Shown piece by piece: positions 36,861-50,727 of a stretch of DNA of 64,000 nucleotides. The first letter of the stretch is position 1; each line of letters begins with the position of its first letter. Location: NCBI GenBank assembly GCA_002708905.1, contig PAPM01000007.1, forward strand, positions 79,996-143,995, given 5' to 3'. This DNA comes from Pseudomonadales bacterium. GTDB lineage: Bacteria > Pseudomonadota > Gammaproteobacteria > Pseudomonadales > Ketobacteraceae. The position numbers and the translations under genes were made by a program. Under the pieces are notes generated by a model that was given only the letters and a program-made list of their open reading frames with translations, was not told where the DNA came from and did no database searches.

Positions 36861-36884
36861 AAAAACGCGCCCTCAGGCGCGTTT
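36861..36884 (-). terminator. rpoS terminator
   Basis: AAACGCGCC-CTCA-GGCGCGTTT, 9-bp arms, with an A-tract on the plus strand giving the T-run leftward, 22 bp after the rpoS stop. Confidence 0.9.
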
Positions 36885-36905
36885 CAACCTATTGTAGCGT
36901 TTGGA

Positions 36906-37904
36906 TCAGCCTCCGAAGATAGCTTCCCCGGTCAGACCCTGCTTTTCCAAGAGGTCTCTTAAGCGCTTCAGCGCTTCCACCTGAATCTGGCGGACCCGTT
37001 CACGAGTCAGGCCGATTTCAAGGCCCACCTCTTCCAGGGTGCTCATTTCGTAGCCTCTCAAACCAAAGCGGCGGGCAATCACTTCCCGTTGCTTGCTCGG
37101 CAGCTGATCCAGCCAGTAATCGATGCTGTAACGGAGGTCGGCATCCTGGAGCAGTTCTGCGGGGTCTGAAACGTTGGTATCTGCGATGGTATCAAGGAGG
37201 GACTTATCAGAATCATGAGCCATCGGTGTGTCGACCGATGATACTCGCTCATTCAGGCCAAGCATGCGCTTCACATCGTCCAGGGGCTTATCCAGCAGCT
37301 CCGCGATCTCTTCGGCGCTCGGCTCATGATCCAGCTTCTGGGTCAACTCACGGGCAGCCCGCAGGTAAATATTCAATTCCTTGACCACATGAATGGGCAG
37401 ACGGATGGTGCGGGTCTGGTTCATAATCGCCCGCTCGATGGTCTGGCGAATCCACCAGGTCGCATAGGTAGAGAAACGGAAACCCCGCTCAGGATCGAAT
37501 TTTTCCACTGCCCGAATCAGGCCGAGGTTACCCTCTTCAATCAGATCCAGCAGCGATAAGCCCCGATTAACGTAGCGGCGGGCAATCTTGACCACCAACC
37601 GCAGGTTACTCTCGATCATCCGCTTGCGGGCATCTTCATGGCCGCGCAGAGCTCGGCGGGCGTAATACACCTCTTCTTCAGGCGTAAGAAGCGGAGAGAA
37701 GCCGATTTCGTTCAGGTAAAGTTGAGTGGCGTCCAGTGTCTTCTGCATACCTGGCTGGGCAACAAAAGAATCGTCGTCAGCGTCGTCAGACCCACTGCGT
37801 TTATCACGCAGTTCCGCAGCACGCTCCTCGAACGCGTCCTCCAGTTCCGAGTCCTCTTCCACAAAATCCAGGTCTAGGTTTTCTTCCCGTTCTGCTTGAA
37901 TCAT
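36906..37904 (-). CDS. rpoS: Stationary-phase sigma factor RpoS
   Basis: Sigma-38 of RNA polymerase for general stress and stationary phase. The 332-residue protein has an acidic N-terminal stretch, region 1.2 ([19 protein letters not shown]), region 2 ([36 protein letters not shown]), region 3 and region 4 with [19 protein letters not shown]. nlpD lies 106 bp upstream, as usual; in relatives the main rpoS promoter lies inside nlpD. Two CsrA-titrating small RNAs lie downstream. Confidence 0.98.
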   Translation of the reverse strand: MIQAEREENLDLDFVEEDSELEDAFEERAAELRDKRSGSDDADDDSFVAQPGMQKTLDATQLYLNEIGFSPLLTPEEEVYYARRALRGHEDARKRMIESNLRLVVKIARRYVNRGLSLLDLIEEGNLGLIRAVEKFDPERGFRFSTYATWWIRQTIERAIMNQTRTIRLPIHVVKELNIYLRAARELTQKLDHEPSAEEIAELLDKPLDDVKRMLGLNERVSSVDTPMAHDSDKSLLDTIADTNVSDPAELLQDADLRYSIDYWLDQLPSKQREVIARRFGLRGYEMSTLEEVGLEIGLTRERVRQIQVEALKRLRDLLEKQGLTGEAIFGG

Positions 37905-38010
37905 TGCTCTTCTTCCCGCGCTATTTAGTTGTTATCACCGCCCCAGATGATGCGGCCCCGTTTTTATAAGACTGCTTACATTGGCAGCAAAAATTTGCCA
38001 GCTGTCCCAC

Positions 38011-38778
38011 TCAGCGCTTAGGCAAATACGTCATTGGGTTAACCGGTTTTCCATCGCGACGGATCTCGAAATGCAATTTGTCCCGGTTGGTCCCAGTAGA
38101 ACCTATTTCGGCAATTTTCTGCCCAGCTTTAGCTTCTTGACCTTCTTTCAAAAGCAATCGGCTGTTGTGGGCATAGGCACTCAAGTACGAATCGTTATGC
38201 TTGATGATGATAAGATTGCCGTAGCCGACCAACCCTGTCCCGCTATAGACAACCTTGCCATCCGCCGCTGCAAATACAGGCTCCCCTCTCGAGCCAGCCA
38301 AATCGATCCCCTTGTTAACTTTCCCCTGAAGAGAGAAAGTCTCGATCACAGGACCTTTTGTTGGCCAACTCCAAGACATATCTACCTTGTTATGTCTTTG
38401 ATTTGCAACTTTTTCTTGGACCGGTTTGATATTGGTTTCCGGTTTCTTATAACGAGTTGTTTGTTTAGAAGTTGACCGGTTCGCTGCAGTCTGAGAAGAG
38501 TGGGACCTTGAAACAGGACGGGATTCCAGGTTGATGACCTGCCCCGGATAGATTCGATAAGGGGCGGAAATACCGTTATTTCGGGCCAGCTCCTCATGAT
38601 CCCGGTTATAACGCCAGGCGATGGAATACAGGGTTTCACCTGCTCTAACAGTGTGAGAGCCTTGAATTACGGGGGCTGGGGAGCGATAAACGTTGCGCAG
38701 GGGTTCGTAGCGGGAAGGGCCGCAAGCACAGAGAAATATTGTGAGGCTGATCACAGGTATACATTTTTTAACGGCCAT
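38011..38778 (-). CDS. nlpD: Lipoprotein NlpD (LysM + degenerate M23 domain)
   Basis: Outer-membrane lipoprotein that activates the AmiC amidase at septation. From the ATG at 38778 (255 residues) it has a signal peptide with lipobox LCAC (modified Cys 19), a LysM peptidoglycan-binding domain (HTVRAGETLYSIAWRYN) and a C-terminal LytM/M23 domain (PVFAAADGKVVYSG, KLHFEIRRDGKPVNP). The zinc-binding HxxxD and HxH residues are replaced (NKGID, KLH), so it should lack peptidase activity, as in E. coli NlpD. Confidence 0.95.
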   Translation of the reverse strand: MAVKKCIPVISLTIFLCACGPSRYEPLRNVYRSPAPVIQGSHTVRAGETLYSIAWRYNRDHEELARNNGISAPYRIYPGQVINLESRPVSRSHSSQTAANRSTSKQTTRYKKPETNIKPVQEKVANQRHNKVDMSWSWPTKGPVIETFSLQGKVNKGIDLAGSRGEPVFAAADGKVVYSGTGLVGYGNLIIIKHNDSYLSAYAHNSRLLLKEGQEAKAGQKIAEIGSTGTNRDKLHFEIRRDGKPVNPMTYLPKR

Positions 38779-38960
38779 ATTCCCATAGAACACAACGTGA
38801 CTCCGCCCTTTCTCTCCTGTTCAGATCACAAATTCACCTAAATTACTTTAGAATCAAAACTCATAAACCTCTTAGGCTTATTACGACAAAATCTAACTGT
38901 TTTTTGAACAAATGCACAATGTGTGATCAATAAATATACAAACCTGGACTAGCGATGCAA

Positions 38961-39905
38961 TCAGGATTCTACGGCACCCCGTTGCCCCAGGCGCTCAAGG
39001 GATAAGACCAGAACCACTGCTATCACCATCAATACCAGACTGAACAGGAGCTTCGGATCCTGTCCCGTAAGCTCCAGATAGTGCTGAGGCATCACATTGA
39101 CCTGATCCACCGGCACCACTTCGCCGTGACTGTTGATTCTTGTACTCAGCGTATGCTTCCAGGGCCAGACTTTATTCAGCGAGCCCAGCATAAACCCGGT
39201 CAGCACAGCCATAGTGACGTTGTGATGATGATGTAACAGCCAGGATAGCAAACGGGTAAACAGTAAAAGCCCCACCAGGCAGCCTGCGGCAAAGATCCCC
39301 AGATTTACCAGATCCAACGCTTTTACTGCCCCAATGACATGTGCATACATTCCCATCAGAAGCAGAATGAAAGAGCCCGATATACCCGGCAATACCATCG
39401 CACAGATAGCGATACTGCCAGCAATAAACAAGGTCAAGGGATTGAGCGCCAACTGCTGGGGGGAAATCAAGGTAATCACAAACGCGGCCAGCGCTCCTGC
39501 CATCAGGGCAACAACGGTAGCGACATGCCACTTCGGAATCTGTCGACCTATATGAATAGCCGATATCAGGATTAAACCAAAAAAGAAGGACCAGAGCAGT
39601 TCCGGCTGGGTCTGCAGTAAATGTGAGAGTAATTTGGACAAGGTGAAAATACTGGTGAGGATTCCGAGCATCAACGTCAGCAGAAAGCTTCCATTGAATG
39701 AACGCCATGCGGCCAGAGGCCCCTGCTTCACCAGGATAGACAGCGTGCCCGGCCCTAATGAACCAATACTATCAATCAATTTTTCATAGATGCCGGTGAT
39801 GAAGGCCACGGTGCCACCGGACACCCCGGGAACAATATCAGCCGCCCCCATGGCCATTCCTTTGACATAAACCCAGGCAAAATCTTTAACTGAAGCATTC
39901 GTCAT
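38961..39905 (-). CDS. DUF368 membrane protein (PopT-type undecaprenyl phosphate translocase)
   Basis: Polytopic inner-membrane protein, 314 residues from the ATG at 39905 (MTNASVKDFAWVYVKGMAMG), about nine hydrophobic segments. The DUF368 signature GAADIVPGVSGGTVAFITGIYE is present near the N-terminus, with a second copy-like motif (MVLPGISGSFILLLMGMY) in the second half, an inverted-repeat topology. Recent work assigns DUF368 proteins (PopT) to flipping undecaprenyl phosphate back to the cytoplasmic side. It lies between pcm and nlpD, where many relatives have nothing. uppP in this window acts in the same lipid cycle. Confidence 0.9.
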   Translation of the reverse strand: MTNASVKDFAWVYVKGMAMGAADIVPGVSGGTVAFITGIYEKLIDSIGSLGPGTLSILVKQGPLAAWRSFNGSFLLTLMLGILTSIFTLSKLLSHLLQTQPELLWSFFFGLILISAIHIGRQIPKWHVATVVALMAGALAAFVITLISPQQLALNPLTLFIAGSIAICAMVLPGISGSFILLLMGMYAHVIGAVKALDLVNLGIFAAGCLVGLLLFTRLLSWLLHHHHNVTMAVLTGFMLGSLNKVWPWKHTLSTRINSHGEVVPVDQVNVMPQHYLELTGQDPKLLFSLVLMVIAVVLVLSLERLGQRGAVES

Positions 39906-39960
39906 GGCTACAACCAGGTATCGAAAGAGCGAATGTGAGGGAGGATAATAACAAGGATAT

Positions 39961-40635
39961 TCAGCGCAAACCGGAACGGAACGGTACGAATCGGACATCC
40001 TCAATAAATTCACGCTGGAAGCCATCTTCCGTGCGGGTGATTCGATACAGTTTTTGTTCACGTTCACCGATGGGAATCACCAAACGTCCGCCAACGGAGA
40101 GCTGATCCAGTAACTCCTGTGGTACATCCGAGGGGGCGGCCGCCGCCAGAATTCCATCGAAAGGCGCCTTGTCTTTCATACCGACGCTGCCGTCGGCATA
40201 GCGAAACACCACATTGTGGATTTTGAGCGCCCGAATACGCTTACGGGCCTTCTCTTGTAACGCCTTGATGCGCTCCAGTGAGTACACCTCTTTAGCGAAA
40301 CGGGCCAGAATCGCAGTCTGATATCCAGAGCCGGTACCGATTTCCAATACCCGGTCCAGGGGACCGCCTTCGATCAGCAATTCAGTCATGTGGGCAACGA
40401 TGTAGGGCTGCGAGATGGTTTGGTTATGGCCGATGGGCAACGCAGTGTCTTCATAGGCCCGATGGGCCAACGCCTCATCCACAAACAGATGCCGGGGCGT
40501 GCTGCGAATGGCCTCCAGCACCTCGTAGTTGCGGATGCCCTGATCCTGCAGGCGGGCAATCAGGCGGTCACGGGTACGCTGGGAAGTCATACCAATGCCG
40601 TTTAACCCATTTGCTGCCACAAAAGAATCGTTCAC
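39961..40635 (-). CDS. pcm: Protein-L-isoaspartate O-methyltransferase
   Basis: Repairs damaged Asp/Asn residues in aged proteins using SAM. The 224-residue protein starts at a GTG (40635), chosen because GAGGA lies 7 bp upstream; an ATG at 40590 lacks such a site. Motifs include [29 protein letters not shown] (given here by its range about 46-74), the SAM site [15 protein letters not shown] and GGRLVIPIG. surE, normally just upstream, is absent; truD ends 108 bp away. Confidence 0.96.
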   Translation of the reverse strand: MNDSFVAANGLNGIGMTSQRTRDRLIARLQDQGIRNYEVLEAIRSTPRHLFVDEALAHRAYEDTALPIGHNQTISQPYIVAHMTELLIEGGPLDRVLEIGTGSGYQTAILARFAKEVYSLERIKALQEKARKRIRALKIHNVVFRYADGSVGMKDKAPFDGILAAAAPSDVPQELLDQLSVGGRLVIPIGEREQKLYRITRTEDGFQREFIEDVRFVPFRSGLR

Positions 40636-40743
40636 TCGCTGGTCCTCATCCCTTTCATGAAACTAAATTCTTGTTATTCAAGTAATTCATTGTAAAAGAA
40701 GGTGCTGAAAACGGCGAGCCGAATTCGCGTTTTATTTTGTCAC

Positions 40744-41760
40744 TTATACGGAAAGATCATTTAACCTGAGCAATTCCCTGAGCACCGTGGTGGCGAAAGC
40801 GCCTTTGGGCAACTCAAAGGCCAGTGACAGCGTTGCGCCGGCCGGCTCGATTTGCAGATTACTGGGCAGTAGACGAAGTGGGCGCGGTTCCGGCTTCATA
40901 GCCGCCAACGCCAGAAAATGACGCATGTCGTCCGGCAAGCCTTGGGTCTCCGCACCGGGCAACCAGGCGCCGGGGTGGATATCTCCCACTTGGTAGCGAT
41001 TCTGAAGCGTCTCAGTCCAGACTTCTTCCATAAAAAAGCTCTGGCTGCCATCCAACAGGATGGGATCACCGGGCAGCCACTGATTCCAGGTGCTCTCCTC
41101 CACACGCTTTGCAAGACGGCCATTGAACCACCAACTCCGCAAACTGGACAAAACCCGGCTGCGCACGGCACGATCCAAAGGCAACTCCCCTTTTTCGACC
41201 CATTCCAGCGCCTCTTCCACATTAGCGGCATCGTGTCCAAAACGTTGGGCGCCGAAATAATTGGGCACCCCGGTTGTGGCAATCTGCTGCAGCCGATTTT
41301 CCAACCGACCCGGCTCAGTGTTGCGTAGCACAATATGGAAGCGATTGGCTTTGTGGGTACCGATACGCAGCTTTCGGTGGTGACGATCGAAACGGAGCAG
41401 TTCAATGCCTTCCTTTGCCAACTGCTGTGCGTCCGGCTCGGTATTGATTCCCGGCAAATGAATGGAGAACCACTGACTGGTCACACCCCGTCGATCTTTC
41501 AGCCCGGAATAACTCACCTGCCGCTGTCGCACGCCCAACAATCGTGCGAGGCATTTTACCGTATAGCGCGTGTTGTGATCGTCGGTTTGCAGCAGCAGAA
41601 AAAGATGCTCACCCTCCCCGCTGGGTTCAAAGCCAAGCACTTCCTCCACCACAAAATCCTCGGGCCGGGTTTTGAAGTCAGCCTGTGCGCCCGGATCGCC
41701 GTAAGCATAAGGCGCGCTGCTATAACCGTAGGCAGGTAATTGTTGGTGAAGAACGCTCAC
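40744..41760 (-). CDS. truD: tRNA pseudouridine(13) synthase TruD
   Basis: Makes pseudouridine 13 in tRNA-Glu. The 338-residue protein has the TruD motifs [29 protein letters not shown], the catalytic [15 protein letters not shown] (Asp in KDRRG) and [12 protein letters not shown]. It starts at a GTG that overlaps the ispF stop by 4 bp (GTGA), so translation is coupled to ispF. Confidence 0.96.
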   Translation of the reverse strand: MSVLHQQLPAYGYSSAPYAYGDPGAQADFKTRPEDFVVEEVLGFEPSGEGEHLFLLLQTDDHNTRYTVKCLARLLGVRQRQVSYSGLKDRRGVTSQWFSIHLPGINTEPDAQQLAKEGIELLRFDRHHRKLRIGTHKANRFHIVLRNTEPGRLENRLQQIATTGVPNYFGAQRFGHDAANVEEALEWVEKGELPLDRAVRSRVLSSLRSWWFNGRLAKRVEESTWNQWLPGDPILLDGSQSFFMEEVWTETLQNRYQVGDIHPGAWLPGAETQGLPDDMRHFLALAAMKPEPRPLRLLPSNLQIEPAGATLSLAFELPKGAFATTVLRELLRLNDLSV

Positions 41761-42233
41761 AAAGAATAGATCAGGGCAACTGCGTGCACAGCGATGCCTT
41801 CCTTACGGCCGGTATAACCCAGCTTTTCGGTGGTGGTGGCTTTCACGTTGACAGCGCCCGACTCGATTTCCAGATCCCGGGCAATATTCTCGCGCATTGC
41901 CTGAATGTGGGGGGCCATCTTCGGGGCCTGAGCCACGATGGTGACATCGACGTTGCCCACTTGATGCCCCGACTTCTTTACCAGATCAACAACGTGCCGC
42001 AGCAAATAGCGACTGTCCGCCCCTTTGAACTGCGCATCTGTATCCGGAAAATGCTGACCAATATCCCCCAATGCAGCGGCACCGAGCAAAGCGTCCGCCA
42101 ACGCGTGCAAAGCCACATCGCCATCTGAATGGGCCACGAAGCCATGCTCAAAGGGAATGGTTACTCCCCCCAATACCAGGTGATCACCGTCACCAAAACG
42201 ATGGACGTCAAAGCCGTGGCCAATTCGAAACAT
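41757..42233 (-). CDS. ispF: 2-C-methyl-D-erythritol 2,4-cyclodiphosphate synthase
   Basis: Fifth step of the MEP isoprenoid pathway. The 158-residue protein starts at the ATG at 42233 with AAGG 7 bp upstream. Zinc residues are in [11 protein letters not shown] (Asp and His) and the conserved [18 protein letters not shown], followed by [10 protein letters not shown]. Order ispD-ispF-truD with short gaps is standard. Confidence 0.97.
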   Translation of the reverse strand: MFRIGHGFDVHRFGDGDHLVLGGVTIPFEHGFVAHSDGDVALHALADALLGAAALGDIGQHFPDTDAQFKGADSRYLLRHVVDLVKKSGHQVGNVDVTIVAQAPKMAPHIQAMRENIARDLEIESGAVNVKATTTEKLGYTGRKEGIAVHAVALIYSL

Positions 42234-42258
42234 AGTCAAACCTTAATTGCAGTTCGCA

Positions 42259-42960
42259 TTATTGCTGCTGGATATAGAGCTCGGTCAGCGCCAGATCCTG
42301 GGGATGTGTGATCTTGATATTGTCATAGTGGCCTTCCACCAGCAAAGGCTGGTGACCAAGCCTTTCCATGGCGGCAGATTCATCGGTAACCATCACACCG
42401 TCGGACAGAGCCGATTCAATGGCGCCACGCAATGCACCCAGACGAAACAATTGTGGTGTAAGCGCATGCCACAACTGGTTGCGATCGACTGTGGCTTCAA
42501 TCTGGTTGATCCGGTTGGCCCGCTTCATGGTGTCCCGTACGGGATTGGCCAGGATGCCCCCGACAGCATCAAACTGATCCACCTGCTGCAGTAGTTTTCG
42601 GATATCAGCGGCACGAACACAGGGTCGAGCCACATCATGCACCAACACCCAATCCCTCTCGTCACCGACACCCGACAGGTAGCGCAAACCATTAAGCACC
42701 GAATGGCAACGCTCATCACCCCCGATGACAGTTTTGATTCGGGAATGCCTGGCCACGCCCAAAGACTTGAAGTGCTGATCCTCGGAACTGAGCGCAACCA
42801 CGACCTGGGCTATTTCCTCCAGGGAAAGCAGTCGCCCCAAGGTATTCTCAACCACGGTTTTGTTGCTAAGCTGCAGATACTGTTTGGGCAGCGCCGAACC
42901 GAATCGTTTCCCCACACCAGCGGCTGGCACTACGCACCAAATACGAGTAGATGTCGTCAT
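42259..42960 (-). CDS. ispD: 2-C-methyl-D-erythritol 4-phosphate cytidylyltransferase
   Basis: Third step of the MEP pathway, making CDP-methylerythritol. The 233-residue protein has the CTP-binding VVPAAGVGKRFGSALPKQYL, GGDERCHSVLNGL, VLVHDVARPCV and TDESAAMERLG motifs. ftsB ends 8 bp before its start and ispF begins 25 bp after its end, indicating one operon. Confidence 0.97.
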   Translation of the reverse strand: MTTSTRIWCVVPAAGVGKRFGSALPKQYLQLSNKTVVENTLGRLLSLEEIAQVVVALSSEDQHFKSLGVARHSRIKTVIGGDERCHSVLNGLRYLSGVGDERDWVLVHDVARPCVRAADIRKLLQQVDQFDAVGGILANPVRDTMKRANRINQIEATVDRNQLWHALTPQLFRLGALRGAIESALSDGVMVTDESAAMERLGHQPLLVEGHYDNIKITHPQDLALTELYIQQQ

Positions 42961-42968
42961 GTAAAAAG

Positions 42969-43286
42969 TTACTGCTGATCGTCGTCAATTATCAGAAAGA
43001 AGGTTTCGTCTTCCTTCACCATCCCCAATTGCGTGCGGGCCCGTTCTTCCACAGCATCCAACCCTTCTTTCAGGTTCTTAACTTCCGCCCGCAGTCGCTT
43101 GTTTCGTTCCGCTGAGAGATAGTTTTCCTGTTCCTGCCGCTCGATTTCCCCTTTGAGACGCCAGATATCAGCCAGACTATCCTCACCAATCCAAAGCCTC
43201 AATTGCAGCACGAAGAAACAGATCACCAACAGCCAGAACAACACTCTGGGTAGGGTAAACCAAGTCTGTTGGCTGTTTTCAGTCAT
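42969..43286 (-). CDS. ftsB: Cell division protein FtsB
   Basis: Small bitopic divisome protein that works with FtsL and FtsQ. The 105-residue protein from the ATG at 43286 has a short cytoplasmic part, one membrane helix (VLFWLLVICFFVLQLRLWIG), a periplasmic coiled coil (EIERQEQENYLSAERNKRL, AEVKNLKEGLDAVEERAR) and a short C-terminal domain (LGMVKEDETFF). Placement between eno and ispD is the classical order. Confidence 0.93.
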   Translation of the reverse strand: MTENSQQTWFTLPRVLFWLLVICFFVLQLRLWIGEDSLADIWRLKGEIERQEQENYLSAERNKRLRAEVKNLKEGLDAVEERARTQLGMVKEDETFFLIIDDDQQ

Positions 43287-43374
43287 GTGCAAGGATTCAG
43301 AACTGGAGGAACATGCGAATAAGAATGGGGCTTTACTGGGGATAGGTCAAGCTGCAAAGCCGAACGGTTGAATC

Positions 43375-43408
43375 AACACCGGAGCCACCCTGGGGCAGCT
43401 CCGGTGTT
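43375..43408 (-). terminator. Hairpin downstream of eno
   Basis: AACACCGGAGC (43375-43385) pairs with GCTCCGGTGTT (43398-43408), a strong 11-bp stem between the eno stop and the ftsB gene. The T-run leftward is weak, so termination may be partial. Confidence 0.7.
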
Positions 43409-43417
43409 CTGGTCGGA

Positions 43418-44734
<1,317 letters not shown>

Positions 44735-44758
44735 TTAAATAGTTTAAAATTCAAAAAA

Positions 44759-47370
<2,612 letters not shown>

Positions 47371-47384
47371 TTAGGTTGGCAGAC

Positions 47385-48731
47385 TCAATCTTGAGCAGAC
47401 TCTGTCCGCTCCCAAAAGAACTGGATCTGGTCATCCGCAGCCCGGGGAGCATATCCTTCGCACACCCAAAGCCCGGGCAGGCAGGCGATCTCTCCATCGG
47501 CGTACAAAATTGGCCACAGACCGCGGAGCCAGGGGGGCACCCCGGCTTCCAGGAACAAATCCTTAAGGGCTTTGGCGGGTCGACCGGGCAGGCTCAGACG
47601 CTCTCCCCCGTTACGGAAACCGATTTTCAGCTCTTTTCCCACCAGGGCCTGACGGGAAATCGGCACTTTCCCGCCCGAAGTCCGCAACCTGCCCCAGGGT
47701 AAGGGTATAGACTGCTCCAGATTGGCGAACGGAATCAGTGTTCCCCCTGCCTCGGGCAGCGGACGATCCATCCCATGGAGAACACCCTGAAAGCGGCGTA
47801 CGCTGCAATCCCCCCAGGATACCTGCGGCTGGGCATCCGCTGCGGCCAAAGCCACTTCTGCAACAATCCGCCCCAGAATCACTTCACTGGGAGGTTGTAT
47901 ACCCAGACTCCGCAACCAAAACCGTAACAGGTTGTGGCGCCGGGCTGGGTTGAGGGGAAGCAATCGTTCCAGGGATAACCCGCCGTCAGGACGGGTATCC
48001 CCCCGATCCAGCTGGGCCAGCTCATCCAATAATTCTGCGGACTCCCGGGCCAGGCGGGCTGAGCGAGCCAGGGTCTGGTTCAGCCGGGGATGGAGCGAAC
48101 GCCAGAGAGGGAGCAATTGCCGACGCACGAAATTACGTTCAATGGTTTCATCCTGGTTGCTGGGATCATCAATCCAGGAAAGCCCCCTTTGCCGGGCATA
48201 GATTTCCAGTTCTGCCCGATCACATTCCAGCAGGGGCCGGACAATGGCAAAGCCCTGTTGATCATGGCTCTGAGCCATGGCCCCCAACCCCAGGGGGCCA
48301 CTACCACGGGCCAGACGCTGCAGCAGGGTTTCCACCTGATCATCCCGGTGATGGGCCAGCAGCAGTACTTCTCCGGGTTTCACCTGCTCCCGGAATACCC
48401 GGTAACGGGCCAGACGGGCTTGCTGCTCAAGGCTGGATTCAGCGGTATCCACAACGATGGACTCGCTGTAGCAGGGAATGCCCCACTGCTGACACAGCCG
48501 GACACAATGGGTTTGCCAACGCTCGGCATCAGCCTGTAACTGGTGATTGATATGGATAGCCTGTAAGGGTGGCCAACCGCCTGATTGCTGCTGCCACCAT
48601 TCATATACCAGATGCAACAACACTGTGGAATCCAGCCCGCCACTGTAGCCTACATGAATATGGCAAGGCCCCGGCAACGCTGCCAGGGCCTGCTGGATCA
48701 ACTCAATGTTCAGATCATTTGCTTTCGGCAC
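47385..48731 (-). CDS. tilS: tRNA(Ile)-lysidine synthase TilS
   Basis: Adds lysine to C34 of the minor tRNA-Ile so that it reads AUA. The 448-residue protein has the PP-loop SGGLDS at 30-35, HHRDDQVETLLQRLARGSG, RPLLECDRAELEIYARQRGL and a C-terminal substrate-binding domain (LPGRPAKALKDLFLEAGVP PWLR region, about 380-405). It appears to start at a GTG (48731) with no strong ribosome site, so the exact start is less certain. Confidence 0.94.
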   Translation of the reverse strand: MPKANDLNIELIQQALAALPGPCHIHVGYSGGLDSTVLLHLVYEWWQQQSGGWPPLQAIHINHQLQADAERWQTHCVRLCQQWGIPCYSESIVVDTAESSLEQQARLARYRVFREQVKPGEVLLLAHHRDDQVETLLQRLARGSGPLGLGAMAQSHDQQGFAIVRPLLECDRAELEIYARQRGLSWIDDPSNQDETIERNFVRRQLLPLWRSLHPRLNQTLARSARLARESAELLDELAQLDRGDTRPDGGLSLERLLPLNPARRHNLLRFWLRSLGIQPPSEVILGRIVAEVALAAADAQPQVSWGDCSVRRFQGVLHGMDRPLPEAGGTLIPFANLEQSIPLPWGRLRTSGGKVPISRQALVGKELKIGFRNGGERLSLPGRPAKALKDLFLEAGVPPWLRGLWPILYADGEIACLPGLWVCEGYAPRAADDQIQFFWERTESAQD

Positions 48732-48775
48732 GCTAAGACAGGTTTATCATCACAGGTTTATTTCGTGCCCTGTTA

Positions 48776-50713
48776 CTAATGGCTTCTGCGGCGGATCAAC
48801 GCCACCCCGATCAGCAACAGGGTCAGAATCAAAGGTACCATGGCAATATTGATCAGTTTCAAGTTGAAGTCCAGTTGTTCAATGTCCTTATTCAACTGAT
48901 GCTGGACATTACGCAACTTCTTGCGGATATCCAGTTTTTCACGCTGGAACTGCATCAACTGGGCCTCTACTTCCGGTGTGAGCGTAATACTGGTGGCGTC
49001 ATCGCCTTGCTGGCTCTGTAGTTCCATCAACTTCTGCTCCACCGCCTGCAGCTGGTTCTGCAGATCCTGCTCCACATTACGGAAACGCTCCTCAGCTTCA
49101 CGCTGCATCTCTTTCACCACCGTAAATGGACGGAAATAGCGACCCTGACCTCGGATGCTCACCAGGTCGGCGCTACCGGACAGAGTGTCCACCGCATTGA
49201 AGAAGAAGTCACCATTGTCGGCGAAAGGCGCCGCCACGTTCTGGCCGAAGAACTGACGAATCTGCACCCAGAGGCGATCCGTTAGAATATCCGTATCCGC
49301 CACGATCATGACATTAATGGGTTGTTGTGATTGCTTCAGGTATTCCGCCGGTTTGCTCTCTGCCTCTGCTGTGTTCTCGGAAGCTGTATCAGACTGCGCT
49401 TCGTTGTCTGTTGCGCTATCCTCGCCTTCGGAAACAGGAACGCCCTCCGGGAAAGCGGATTTAACCTGTCCCCGCACGGTTGCGGCCAACACATATTCCT
49501 CACCAGTGGGCTTGAAGCCGATGGCCAGCCCGCTGGGGTCCTGCATCATATCCAACTTGCTGGCCGGGATCGGCATGGCGTATTGGGAAGTTCTCAGCAG
49601 GGAGATCACCTCAGTGGTGGCCTTTTCTACCGGTGTAATGAACCCGGCGCTCGCCACATGCAGGGTTTCCAGTTGGCTCACCACCTGGTTGTCCCGCGCC
49701 ATATTCTGGTCCGTGAGCTGCAGAATACCCAGATGCCGCACCGGCTGCCCGCTGGGACTTCCCACCTGCAATGCGAGTTGGGCATCGCCCACAAACTCGG
49801 TGGTGGAAACCGACACGCCCCAGGCATTAAACAATTTATTCAAATCATCGGACGCCTTGCTGGCACCCATTTGATCCAGCTCGGCATAGGGGTCGACGAA
49901 GAACATTGCATGGCCGCCGCGCAAGACGAACTGGTCAATGGCAAACAGGGTCTGTTGGGACAGCCCCTTGGGATGGATTACCACCAGGAGGTCGTAGTCA
50001 TCGGTGGAAATCTCTTCCTCGTCGTTACCGATGGTTTTGACATCAAACAACTGCTTGATCTGCTCCACGCTGAACCAGGGCTGGGTAGGTTGGCGCATCA
50101 TCATATTAAAGCCACCTTCCACATCCAGTCCGGCGATCAGGCCCACCCGGGGTTTGTGTTCCTGGCTCACCTGATAAATCATTTTGGCAATGTCGTATTC
50201 CAGGAATTCCTGACGATCCGGTTTGAAGAAAGGAATCTGCAGGGTGGATCGCTCATTTTCTTCGGGGGCGGCGCCCTCTTTCAGCTCGCCATACTGTGCC
50301 ACCAGGCCGAAATACACCGTATCCCCGGCATTACCGATGGGGGCGGCCTGCAAACCAAAGGCGGCAGCGCGATCTTCATCTTCCGAGAAAGGTTCCGGAT
50401 CGATCACTGTCAATTTGATCTTGCCGTTGGAGGCCAATTCAAACTCCTCCAGCAACTCCCGTACCTGCTTGGCATAATTGCGCCAGGCCAGGGCATCCTT
50501 GGTGGTGGTATTGGAAAAGAAGAAATACAAATCCAACGGCTGCTCCAGGTCTTTGACAATGTTTTTACTGCCCTGGGACAGGGTATACAGCCCGCCTTCG
50601 GTTAAATCCACGCGGGCGCTCTTGAACACCCAATCCGTCAGCAGCGTGGAAAATAAAACAACCAGTGCCAGCACAACCAGACCGGCACCTGAAAACCATT
50701 TGCTTACTCGCAT
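48776..50713 (-). CDS. GldG-like ABC transporter auxiliary protein
   Basis: Third gene of a Gld-type ABC export system. The 645-residue protein has an N-terminal membrane helix (about 10-32, VVLALVVLFSTLLTDWVF), a large extracytoplasmic ABC_transp_aux/GldG domain (YTLSQGSKNIVKDLEQPLDLYFF; LLVVIHPKGLSQQTLFAIDQF; GGHAMFFVDPYAELD) and an acidic low-complexity insert (about 425-450). A coiled coil (about 560-620) and a second membrane helix near the C-terminus follow. AGGAGGAG precedes the start. In Bacteroidetes such proteins serve gliding; here the role and cargo are unknown. Confidence 0.85.
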   Translation of the reverse strand: MRVSKWFSGAGLVVLALVVLFSTLLTDWVFKSARVDLTEGGLYTLSQGSKNIVKDLEQPLDLYFFFSNTTTKDALAWRNYAKQVRELLEEFELASNGKIKLTVIDPEPFSEDEDRAAAFGLQAAPIGNAGDTVYFGLVAQYGELKEGAAPEENERSTLQIPFFKPDRQEFLEYDIAKMIYQVSQEHKPRVGLIAGLDVEGGFNMMMRQPTQPWFSVEQIKQLFDVKTIGNDEEEISTDDYDLLVVIHPKGLSQQTLFAIDQFVLRGGHAMFFVDPYAELDQMGASKASDDLNKLFNAWGVSVSTTEFVGDAQLALQVGSPSGQPVRHLGILQLTDQNMARDNQVVSQLETLHVASAGFITPVEKATTEVISLLRTSQYAMPIPASKLDMMQDPSGLAIGFKPTGEEYVLAATVRGQVKSAFPEGVPVSEGEDSATDNEAQSDTASENTAEAESKPAEYLKQSQQPINVMIVADTDILTDRLWVQIRQFFGQNVAAPFADNGDFFFNAVDTLSGSADLVSIRGQGRYFRPFTVVKEMQREAEERFRNVEQDLQNQLQAVEQKLMELQSQQGDDATSITLTPEVEAQLMQFQREKLDIRKKLRNVQHQLNKDIEQLDFNLKLINIAMVPLILTLLLIGVALIRRRSH

Positions 50714-50727
50714 CGTCTCAGCTCCTC

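Noticed and set aside
49331..50605. A 424-codon plus-strand frame opposite the GldG-like gene
   Set aside because: Antisense artefact; the minus-strand protein has a strong ribosome site, membrane helices and operon spacing.
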